Origin: CAZYQW01 sp964649825
GTDB taxonomy: Bacteria; Planctomycetota; B15-G4; JADJEK01
Direction of reading: 5' to 3'
Assembly (NCBI GenBank): GCA_964649825.1
Contig: CAZYQW010000029.1
Span: forward strand, 1 to 64,000
DNA length: 64,000 nucleotides
Shown here: positions 17,701-24,332 of the stretch, piece by piece
Numbering within the stretch: the first letter of the stretch is position 1
Layout of the letters: every line of letters starts with the position of its first letter
Notes under the pieces: generated by a model
The model's database searches: none
The model's input: the letters and a program-made list of their open reading frames with translations, nothing else
Told to the model about the DNA's origin: nothing
Program-made: the position numbers and the translations under genes

Positions 17701-17770
17701 CCAATGGGCCGACGGGAAGGCCGCGGCGGCGCAGGTCGAGGAGGAACCCGCCGAGCCCGTGTGCGTTCAA
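14747..17770 (-). CDS. vWA-FGE membrane protein, DGR target carrying VR2
   Basis: 1007 aa, TTG start overlapping the MoxR stop (TTGA). Order: helical N terminus, a TM segment at ~114-130, a second at ~198-217, a vWA-like domain at ~295-420 (WFWLDQSASA gives an intact DxSxS MIDAS, and AIVAVFTDGRG follows), a conserved helical region, a third TM at ~657-680, and an FGE/C-type-lectin-like domain from ~768 (LIPGGSFDMGA, LPTEAEWEYACRAG, GNVLEWCSDW). The last 46 codons are VR2. vWA proteins of this kind partner MoxR AAA ATPases, and the gene order here supports that. Inference: the diversified FGE end recognises the trigger, while vWA and MoxR pass the signal to the TIR-CHAT-like effector encoded upstream. 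Confidence 0.9.
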   Translation of the reverse strand: MNAHGLGGFLLDLRRRGLPVGPLEVDRIATILEAGPSLSKDQLRELFASVVLTRPEQRAKLDLAFETWWDVLATHAEQPAPPEPLAPSVAGSTGPLFPGPTAPRDPRPRWFPSRRLLAVALASSCAVIALLPRPAGEPSPGAAPAKSDVEPFGERPEEIASGDLVLPRRPGFLVRPQDLENLPACRVLEPGSRPIPWSCLLVAMLPIVVGLLLLRRERLDRRLPPPVDPPVPGSPEWEPWLEPEDDAFLSPAQRSRIVFGIDRYVHDVPSLRLDLARTVRETARQAGLPVVVRKPRVSGREVWFWLDQSASARGDVAAFADDVGSSLRQVGLPFERARFVGVPERLHFGAHHEAVVSNLEGMRGGAIVAVFTDGRGIARALAGNRRRRTERLLKELAEWPHLAFVDVGHEHDDERVDLAATLETYGLRVLRPAALLDFLAGRPIEEKRPAAQRDPAPLRRLAGAVALSWDPVPTAVARDLCRALRLPIEPFGVEALARAVETDPNLRARRLNDFLISARSSEGLPLAGFGPVYDAIRFFDGRLEAPSGDPDRSETGAGQWQRMDRALLRLIHDPDAAAVELHALHGGSTPRVRGEIRARLRRYSAWGAPRSGDDRDDGHEDRIVLPWNWPAAAGRTQRLLTSCGFGDFGDVRLRMSGRRAIAIGGLAGLAALLLATGGVRWWNGPRPTVLQSVPASAAWAEAIERIADRERSPEYAGLKLDRTAVMDALHPLGQDPDSRKWEFAILGSGTVPAPDEAGRLTWPDDGTGAVVLVLIPGGSFDMGAQTSDPAGRGYDPGAYDDESPVHRVSISPFFLAKHEMTQHQWHAWTGLTQEEMDRLAGSSATALAPRQPLVNVSWIDIEQVLEALGEPLYRLPTEAEWEYACRAGTRTAYWFGDDAGELEHYAWFDKNSESATHPVGEKPANPFGLFDIHGNVLEWCSDWYGLYTGGPAADPGGPAAGEFRVVRGGSFRYPAGWLRSAFRLRNLPGNRWSDLGFRLAVSAPISG
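14756..14893 (-). repeat. DGR variable repeat VR2
   Basis: 138 nt, ungapped to the TR. It has 14 differences and every one is at a TR adenine, for example AAC to TTC, TAC, CTC or AGC, AGG to GGG or TGG, CAC to CTC and CAG to CTG. This is the cleanest mutagenic-homing signature in the window and suggests that VR2 was the most recent recipient of the current TR. It encodes about residues 960-1005 of the vWA-FGE protein. Confidence 0.96.
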
Positions 17771-18705
17771 GCCCTCGCCACCCGCTTCAAGTCGTCGAAG
17801 TCCTTCACGAGCGCGTGGAGACCGGGCAGCTCGCTGATCCGCGCTCGTTCGATCGTCTCCTTCGACTCCCCGGCCAGGCCCAGCACCGACAGCCAGACCA
17901 AGAGCTCGGCGGTCGACGGCGCCTTCCGCAGACCGTCGAGCGCACGCACCTCCCCGAACCGGCGCAGCGCGGCCGCGAGCATCGCATCGTCGAGGGACGG
18001 GAAGCGCTGCTTCCGGTGCGCTTCGACCGCGTCCCGGAGCAGCTCGTCGGTGAGGTCGATGTGATGGAAGATGCAGCGACGGAGGAACGGTTCCGGCAAC
18101 CGGCGTTCGACGTTGCTGGTGATGACGGTGATCGGAGGCCGGTTCGCCCGGTAGGTGACCGGCGTGCCGGTGAACGGATGCTCGAAGGAGTGCTGGTCGA
18201 GCTCCCTCAGCAGGTCGTTCGGGAAGTCGCGCGGCGCCTTGTCGATCTCATCGATCAGCAGCACGGAGGGTTCGTCGTGCTCGAACGCGCGCCACAGCGC
18301 CCGCTTGCGGAGGAAGTCATCGCGCGTCTTCCTGCGCTCCGTCTCGTCCTTGTCGTGCGCGGTTCGCAGGTATCCGACCGCGTCGAACTCGTACCGGAGG
18401 TCCTCGGCCTGCGCCTGCGAGGTGACCTGGTAGGGAAAGACCTCGATGCCGAAGTACCAGCCGATGTAGTACGCGACCTGCGTCTTGCCCGTGCCCGGCT
18501 CGCCGGTGAGGAGGAGCGGCGCGCCGACGTTCAGCGCCGTGTTGATCGCGACGAGCAGCTTCTCGCCGGGCCGGAATCGCTCCGCGGACTCCGTCAGATC
18601 GAACTGCGAGCGCGGCACGTCGCGTTGGCGCAGGCGTTCCCTCGCGGCGCCGGGCTCGTGCGCGCCGCCGGTCATCCGAACGAGATGGAAATCGTGGTCG
18701 GTCAT
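17767..18705 (-). CDS. MoxR-type AAA+ ATPase
   Basis: 312 aa, ATG 18705 overlapping the upstream stop (ATGA). Walker A GEPGTGKT follows LLL, Walker B is LLIDEIDKA, sensor 1 is ITSN, and RRC marks the arginine-finger region. MoxR ATPases remodel or activate vWA-domain partners, and the next gene, overlapping by 4 bp, is a vWA protein. In conflict systems of the MoxR-vWA-effector type this ATPase links sensing to effector release. It is the third gene of a tightly packed four-gene operon. Confidence 0.9.
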   Translation of the reverse strand: MTDHDFHLVRMTGGAHEPGAARERLRQRDVPRSQFDLTESAERFRPGEKLLVAINTALNVGAPLLLTGEPGTGKTQVAYYIGWYFGIEVFPYQVTSQAQAEDLRYEFDAVGYLRTAHDKDETERRKTRDDFLRKRALWRAFEHDEPSVLLIDEIDKAPRDFPNDLLRELDQHSFEHPFTGTPVTYRANRPPITVITSNVERRLPEPFLRRCIFHHIDLTDELLRDAVEAHRKQRFPSLDDAMLAAALRRFGEVRALDGLRKAPSTAELLVWLSVLGLAGESKETIERARISELPGLHALVKDFDDLKRVARA

Positions 18706-20984
18706 TCCGTCGCATTCCTCGCCGCGTCGTGGTTCGAAGGAGCCTGGGCGCGGAGCTCGTCCGCGATGGTGTACCAGCTCTCTCGATGCGCTCGCTCGAT
18801 CCACTCGGCGGTCTCGTCGAAGTCGCCGCGCGCGCGCTCATGGAGGAGCGCCGGGAACTCGCCGCGAAGGTCCGGCGGACAGTTCGAGTCGGGCTCGTCG
18901 ATGAACTCGATGAGGTCGCCGAGCGGCACCCGATCGAGGTGATCGAGCGGGAGGTACAAGAAGTGCTCCTTGCGGAAGCGTTGGTCCGCCCGGAGCGCGT
19001 CGACGTGGCGGTCGAGGTCGGCGTCGGGCGCCTCGAGCTGAAGCAGAGCGACCACGCGGACGTTGGTGCCCAAGGCGGCGTCGAGATGCGCCGTGCAGAA
19101 CTCGAGCCACGCGTCGAGGCTCTCCTTGGTCGGAATCGAGCCATGACGACCACCGCGGATGCCAAAGGCGAGCACGACGACGTGACACACGTCGTTCGAC
19201 ATCTCGTCCGCGCCGAGCTGGCGGCGGATCTCGCCGGCCAGCGAGAGCTCCGCCGGCATCCGCAGGACACGCCGCACCTCGGTGGCGACGTCGTCGACCG
19301 AGAACGAAGCAGCGGAAGGAAGGAGGACGTGCTTCAGCACGAGGTTCCATTCCTCGGGCGCGTGTTCACGGAGGTCCGCGTAGAGCTGACGGTGGAACAG
19401 GTCGACGCGGTTCCCGTGCCCACCCCGCGCGATGACGCTGCACGATCGGCGCGGCGTGCCATGCTGGAACAGCTTCTGGACCTCGCGCTGCATCCTCGTC
19501 TTCTGCGCCACCCGGTCGAGCCGCAGTCGCACGAGACGCCCGACCGCGGGCTCGCGCCGCTGGAACTGGAAGCGCCGGCGCGCGGAGAACACCTGCGTGG
19601 GCACGTTCGCGTGCCGATGGGCCGTGACGATCGGATCGGGATCGCGGCCGGCCAGGAAGTCGTTCCACCACGCGATGCGCGCGGACCGGAGCGCCTCGCG
19701 CTGGTCGGCCGTCCCCGCTTGCGCGACGACGAGAGGGACGGTACCCGGGATCGCCGACGGCGGGATCGATGCCGCATCGCCGGAAGGAAACCGAAGATTG
19801 AGGAGCACGACCGAGGGACCGCACGCGAGGAGATCCGCGATGGGTCGTGCGTCGGGCTGCCCGTGCTCATCGGCCAGCATCACTCGCACCTCGCCGTCGT
19901 GGTGGATGGCGCGACCGGCGTACACGAGCACGACGGGACGGCCGGCGGCCGCCTCGTCGGCGCGTGTCGGCCATCGATGCAGGACGGTGGGGTGATCGGG
20001 CGACCGCGGGAACGTCCGGTCCCAAACCTCGACGAACTCTCTCGCCGTGGCCCGGCCCGAAACGCCTGCGTGCGCGTCGTCATCGAAGAGCAAGAGCGCC
20101 GCGTTGGGAAGCTCGATCTCCTCGACGCCCCGAGTCTCCTTCGAACGGCAGAGCTCGATGGTCCAACCGTATTTCCAGAGCGGGCGCCCGTTCCAGGTCG
20201 CCCAGGTCCACGGCAAGCGGGCGATCTCTGGAGGATCGGTCACCAACTGGATGCGGAGCGGCCCATCGGCGGGAGTCGGGGCCGGACCGAGAGGGGCGCC
20301 GAACGCCGCCGCGAGGGCGCGCTCGCCGGCGTGTCGAGCCGCGGGCGGCTCGGTCGGGAAGAGGAGCGGCCACAGGAGATCCACACGGGTCGGAGGGGGA
20401 AGCGCGCACGGCGCCCGATGCTCCGCGACGCGCTCGCGCACGTGGTAGTCGCGATGCAAGTCGCTCCCGCGCCGGGACAGCGCCACGGTCAAGATCGGAA
20501 CGTCGCTTCGATCGAACTCCGGAGACGGCGCGTGCTCGCGCATCGCTTCGAGGAGACGCTCTACGGCCGCCGTGAACGCGGCATCGCGGCCGCTCTCCGG
20601 CAGCGATGCGATCGGCGCCTTCGGGTCGTTCAACGCCAGGATCGGCGAGAAGGCCAGGTCGCTCGACAAGCGCCGGTGCCCACAGTCGCGCAAGTAGAGA
20701 GGCAGCACGAGCAGGCCGCGCTCTTTTCGCGCGCGCAGGATCTCGGGCAGCTCATCCCGCATGACGTACTCGCTGGCCAGGAAGTCCGGCGAGACGACGA
20801 GCACCGCGGCCGCGCAGCGCTTCAGCTCCTCCTGGATCTCCTCGTGGAACTCCTGCCCCGCCGTCATCGCTCGGTCGTCGACCCACGGGATCAACCCCAG
20901 GTGCTCGACCGGCTTCAGGTGCTTCAGGAACTCATCGACCAGCGCCGCGTCCCGGCGGCAGTAGCTGATGAAGATCGACCTCAT
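18702..20984 (-). CDS. TIR protein with degenerate CHAT-like domain and C-terminal extension
   Basis: 760 aa, ATG 20984 with a GGGAGGA Shine-Dalgarno, overlapping the stop of the NACHT gene (ATGA). Residues 1-125 are TIR (MRSIFISYCRRD; Glu78 in SEYVMRDELPE fits the NADase position). Residues ~215-475 look like a CHAT (caspase-like) fold (LPWTWATWNGRPLW, VVLVYAGRAIHHDG, VVLLNLRFPSG), but the usual catalytic Cys after the second strand is not seen, so protease activity is doubtful. The last ~260 residues (HRQLYADLREHAPEEWN and following) resemble an inactive STAND-like or effector-associated region. Probably the effector of the MoxR-vWA system. Confidence 0.78.
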   Translation of the reverse strand: MRSIFISYCRRDAALVDEFLKHLKPVEHLGLIPWVDDRAMTAGQEFHEEIQEELKRCAAAVLVVSPDFLASEYVMRDELPEILRARKERGLLVLPLYLRDCGHRRLSSDLAFSPILALNDPKAPIASLPESGRDAAFTAAVERLLEAMREHAPSPEFDRSDVPILTVALSRRGSDLHRDYHVRERVAEHRAPCALPPPTRVDLLWPLLFPTEPPAARHAGERALAAAFGAPLGPAPTPADGPLRIQLVTDPPEIARLPWTWATWNGRPLWKYGWTIELCRSKETRGVEEIELPNAALLLFDDDAHAGVSGRATAREFVEVWDRTFPRSPDHPTVLHRWPTRADEAAAGRPVVLVYAGRAIHHDGEVRVMLADEHGQPDARPIADLLACGPSVVLLNLRFPSGDAASIPPSAIPGTVPLVVAQAGTADQREALRSARIAWWNDFLAGRDPDPIVTAHRHANVPTQVFSARRRFQFQRREPAVGRLVRLRLDRVAQKTRMQREVQKLFQHGTPRRSCSVIARGGHGNRVDLFHRQLYADLREHAPEEWNLVLKHVLLPSAASFSVDDVATEVRRVLRMPAELSLAGEIRRQLGADEMSNDVCHVVVLAFGIRGGRHGSIPTKESLDAWLEFCTAHLDAALGTNVRVVALLQLEAPDADLDRHVDALRADQRFRKEHFLYLPLDHLDRVPLGDLIEFIDEPDSNCPPDLRGEFPALLHERARGDFDETAEWIERAHRESWYTIADELRAQAPSNHDAARNATE

Positions 20985-23635
20985 GATTCCTCCCCCGGTG
21001 CCGTGCGACGTTCCTTCGGTCTCTCTGCCAGCGCCTCCGCGTCGCGCGCAACATACCACGCGGCAACCACCAACAGGACGACGAGCGGCGCCGTCCACGC
21101 GAGCGATCGTGCGACGATCGGGACGACGAGCGCTCCGACCAGGATGAAGGCGACGAGCCCGGCCGGAACGGGACGCAGCGCGTCGAGGCGCGGGGAGACG
21201 CGCATCTTCGCGATCGCGCCGAGCCGCGAGATCAGACTGCGCAGCCGCGGGTCCGCGGCGCCCCGAGGACTCGAACGAAGGTCCGGCCCGTGGCCCGCCC
21301 ATCCCAGCGCGACCAGCTCGTCGGGCGCGATCTCGCGCAGGACCGCGGCCGCGACGGCCTGGCGCTCGCCGAGATCGCCGGACGCGGACGTGTCGCGCAG
21401 GAGTTCCAGGAACGGCTCGGGCGAGGGGCGATCGGCTTCGTCGACGCACTCGCGAACGAGATCCGCCTCCTCGACGAACACGCGATGCTTCGCCAGCTCG
21501 CGGAAGAACGGCGCGAACCACGCGCCGTCCGCGAGGAACAGGAGAACCACTTCGCGCCACCAACCACCGCCGAAGCGTTCGGCGAGCCATCGCAGCACGT
21601 CCGGATCCTCGGCCGCTCGATCGCGCAGCTCGAGCGCGGCGAGGTACTCCTGGAACCCGAGGTGCATGAATCCGTACTGGTCGTCGGGCCCGCGGGTCAG
21701 CAGTCCGCTCTGGTCGAGGATCGTCTGGAGGAACTGCTCGGGCGGCTCGCCGGTCTTGCGCGCATGCGCGGCGCCGAGATGAGGCACGAGCTCGGCCGCG
21801 GTGGCGCGGACGCGCCCCTCCTGGTGCATCCAGAGGGCGAGCGGCTTCAGGACGTTGCGCGCGTCGGCCGCGGTGAACGGGACGTCGAACCCCTGAGCGC
21901 GCCGCCACCCCTCGAGGATCACGTCGATGCAGGTGTCGTAGAGCACGGCGCGCTTCTTCGACAGCTCGCCGCGGTCGCGGTGGACGAGGCAGATCGCGGT
22001 CAAGAGCAGCGGATTGCGGGTCAGCTCGTAGACGCGCGCGACGCGGACGTCGGCCCGGCCGAGGAGCTCGATCAAGTCGGCGGCACGCTGCTCGCCGCGC
22101 GCGCGGCCCTGCTCCTCTTCCTTCGCGAGCCCTCCCTCGACGATCCGGTACCAGTTCCGCACGAACGTCTCGGCCTGCGCCTTCGTCAGCGGCCGGAGCT
22201 GGAGCTCGAGGAAGCGTCCGTCGAGGCGGACCTCTTTCGTGTAGCCGGCGTAGCGGCACGTGACCACGCACCGCGCGTCGGGACGCGCGTCGAGCAGCCT
22301 CTCGATCCAGCGCGTCGCGTCGCGCCGCGCGCCCTCGTCGAAGATCTCGTCGAGTCCGTCGAGAAGGAAGAGGAGGGATGGGTGCATCAGCAGGCCGTCG
22401 ACGAAGCCCTCGTCGATCGAAGGCAGCTCGCGGCCGAACGTGCGCAGCACGAACGAGCGCAGGTCGTCTTCGCCGCTCTTCAGCGCGCGCAGCGGCAAGA
22501 AGAGCGGCACCGTGCCCGCGGCGAGCCCGAGCGACGAGCCGCCCTTCTCGACGATCCAGAGCAGGAGGCGCTTCAGGTGCGTCGTCTTGCCCGACCCCGG
22601 GTCGCCGAGCAGGACCAGACCGCGCCGCTTGCGCGAGAGGTCGCCCCGCCAGAACGCCTCGGTCAGCGGGAGCTCGTGCGAGCGTTCGGCGAGCCGCGCC
22701 TCGGCCTCGAGCGCGTTCCCCAGCGCGTCGCCCGGCTCGCGGGCCACGAGCGCATGGAGCGGCACGAACAGGTCCTCGAGCCGGATCGAGACGTTCATGG
22801 GCCGCCCGAAGCCCGCGAGCGGGACGGAGCCGTAGAGGCTGGTCGCGCGGCGGCGGTAGTCGTCGAGGTCGCGCGCGAAGTCCGCGTCGGTCGCGGGAGA
22901 CGGCGGTGCGCCGGGGAGAGCCTCGCGCGCGCGGCGCCACTCGCGCAGCGCCGACATCAGGGTCGTCCCCAGGGTCTCGAGCTCGTACTCGATCGCCCTG
23001 CCTTCGAACCGACGCTTCAGTGCTTGCAGTCTCTCGTGCTTCTCGAAGTCGGGGCCGTGGGTCGTCTGATCGTAGTCCGTCGTCGGATCGGCTTTCGTTC
23101 CTCGCTTCGGCACCAGCACGAGCGGAGCACGCGCCGCGTCGCAGGCCAGCTCCAACGTGGTTCGGTCATTGCGGGGCGCGGGGTCACCCAAACGAAAGCC
23201 GGCGATCACGACCGTGAGATCGGCCTCCTCGACCAGAGCTCGGCAGCGGTATGCGTCGACGGCTCCATCGGCGACGTCGACGTCGAGCGCGGTCATGCCC
23301 GCGGATTGGAGCGCACGCTCGACGTCTTGCCGGACGGACGCGGCGACGGCCGCCGGACAGACGACATAGGTGGTGTAGTTCGCTGCGCTCGAGCCCGTCA
23401 CGGTTCTCGCCGCCACATCGGCGAGCCCGACGTTGGTCCGAGCGAACGCGAGGCTCGCGAGGAACGGTGAGTGTAGGACGACTCGGGCCTCCGACCGTTC
23501 GTGCAGCCCCGCAAACAGGCGATCCCGCCGGCCTGAGCCTCGAGCCGCTCCTGCAACGGCCGCGCGACCGCCTCGCGATCCTCGTTCGCGTAGGAGAGGA
23601 AGACGTCGTACTCGTAGGTCCTCTCGACCATGCAC
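20981..23635 (-). CDS. NACHT NTPase with broken TIR domain and two C-terminal TM helices
   Basis: Paralogue of the two TIR-NACHT-FGE proteins over the Rossmann-like (TTYVVCPAAV) and NACHT regions (Walker A GDPGSGKTTH, Walker B LLFLLDGLDE). It differs at both ends. The true N terminus (ATG 23631, MVERTYEYDVFLSYANEDRE) is in another frame, which stops at 23398. Compared with the paralogues, a stretch equal to about residues 31-90, including the catalytic Glu, has been lost, with a frameshift near 23520. The C terminus lacks FGE and VR and instead has two hydrophobic helices (AGLVAFILVGALVVP and APLVVLLVVAAWYV). It is the first gene of the operon with TIR-CHAT-like, MoxR and vWA-FGE. A sequencing error cannot explain the missing ~170 nt. 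How translation starts is unclear (GTG 23635 or an internal start). Confidence 0.75.
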   Translation of the reverse strand: MHGREDLRVRRLPLLRERGSRGGRAAVAGAARGSGRRDRLFAGLHERSEARVVLHSPFLASLAFARTNVGLADVAARTVTGSSAANYTTYVVCPAAVAASVRQDVERALQSAGMTALDVDVADGAVDAYRCRALVEEADLTVVIAGFRLGDPAPRNDRTTLELACDAARAPLVLVPKRGTKADPTTDYDQTTHGPDFEKHERLQALKRRFEGRAIEYELETLGTTLMSALREWRRAREALPGAPPSPATDADFARDLDDYRRRATSLYGSVPLAGFGRPMNVSIRLEDLFVPLHALVAREPGDALGNALEAEARLAERSHELPLTEAFWRGDLSRKRRGLVLLGDPGSGKTTHLKRLLLWIVEKGGSSLGLAAGTVPLFLPLRALKSGEDDLRSFVLRTFGRELPSIDEGFVDGLLMHPSLLFLLDGLDEIFDEGARRDATRWIERLLDARPDARCVVTCRYAGYTKEVRLDGRFLELQLRPLTKAQAETFVRNWYRIVEGGLAKEEEQGRARGEQRAADLIELLGRADVRVARVYELTRNPLLLTAICLVHRDRGELSKKRAVLYDTCIDVILEGWRRAQGFDVPFTAADARNVLKPLALWMHQEGRVRATAAELVPHLGAAHARKTGEPPEQFLQTILDQSGLLTRGPDDQYGFMHLGFQEYLAALELRDRAAEDPDVLRWLAERFGGGWWREVVLLFLADGAWFAPFFRELAKHRVFVEEADLVRECVDEADRPSPEPFLELLRDTSASGDLGERQAVAAAVLREIAPDELVALGWAGHGPDLRSSPRGAADPRLRSLISRLGAIAKMRVSPRLDALRPVPAGLVAFILVGALVVPIVARSLAWTAPLVVLLVVAAWYVARDAEALAERPKERRTAPGEES

Positions 23636-23781
23636 CTTCCCGGAGCCACGATCCGACCGCCCGGCGGTCGCCCTTGAGACTGGCTCATGCTAGAGCGTTC
23701 CGCCGGCGTCCGCGACCACCGCGGAGGCATCGAAGCACCTCGACGATGGGCGAGCCGGCGCCGTCCGGGGAGATCGTTCGC

Positions 23782-23961
23782 TCACGGTCCCGGCTCGGCG
23801 GCGCTCGCGGCGCGATCGCGGTCGAAGAGGATGCCGGCGTCGCTTCGTTCGTTCGCTTCGCCGCGTGCCACCGAGCCGAAGTCCGCGAGCGAGAGGACGC
23901 CGAGGCCGCGGAAGTCGGTCAGGTTCCGGCGCGGCGGAGCAACCGCGTCCTCCAGCTTCAT
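23782..23961 (-). pseudogene. Fragment of MNT-type nucleotidyltransferase
   Basis: 59-codon frame starting MKLEDAVAPP and containing DFGSVARGEANERSDAGILF, which matches the GS-x-ARGE-x-SD signature of minimal nucleotidyltransferases (antitoxin-like partners of HEPN toxins). The second acidic residue of the usual DxD appears as AGI, and the protein stops right after the motif, so it is a remnant. It lies between the NACHT gene and the RT relic. Confidence 0.5.
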
Positions 23962-24029
23962 CGGGTCGCCGTGGATCGAGTCGATTCGCGAATCCGAGTC
24001 GTCGCGCGACCGAACGAACCCCCGGACGG

Positions 24030-24231
24030 GTTCCCGCCGGGGCCGGCATCCGATCGTGCGCCGCACGCTCCGGCTCCGCCACGACCGGATCGAGCCGCGC
24101 CAGAGCGCGTTCGCGTGCCTGCCGGCGCAAATGGTGCGGGAGATGTACCGATGGCCCGGCGAGAAGCGGCCGGACGTGGGCGGTTCGTGGCCTCGCGCGG
24201 GGGCGATATTGCCGGGGGTGGGTGGTGACGC
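24030..24231 (+). pseudogene. Relic of a second DGR reverse transcriptase (3' end)
   Basis: About 200 bp clearly homologous to the last ~70 codons of the RT gene at 12184. One frame reads REMYRWPGEKRPDV (RT: REVYRLPGEKRPDV); after a 1-nt deletion near 24180 another frame reads RFVASRGGDIAGGGW (RT: RFVASRVGDIVGGGW). Near its 5' end GIRSCA matches RIRSCA, followed by another frame change and a ~15-nt deletion. Its position relative to VR3 mirrors that of the intact RT relative to VR1 (convergent, ~40-100 bp away). Confidence 0.85.
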
Positions 24232-24264
24232 GGCACGGGCGTGCCGGGGGGCGGCGGATTCGAG

Positions 24265-24332
24265 CCAGTCCGTGCCGAGCGTGCCGCGAAAAAGCCATAA
24301 CTCAAAGCTCGAAGATCGATGGTCTATCCCGA
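24265..24332 (-). promoter_or_regulatory. Conserved element downstream of VR3
   Basis: Third copy of the VR-flanking element (CATCGATCTTCGAGCTTTGA, TTATGGC, T5, CGGCACGCTCGGCA). Here, as at VR1, homology continues past the element into RT 3'-end sequence, showing that element and RT end were duplicated together. Confidence 0.6.

Noticed and set aside
20981..23635. A fourth DGR target in the operon's NACHT gene
   Set aside because: Its C terminus has two TM helices and no FGE domain, and no sequence similar to the TR or to the VR-flanking element is present.
23398..23635. Programmed frameshift joining TIR and NACHT
   Set aside because: Comparison with the two paralogues shows that a ~170-nt coding stretch is missing, which recoding would not restore. 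A deletion is the simpler explanation.
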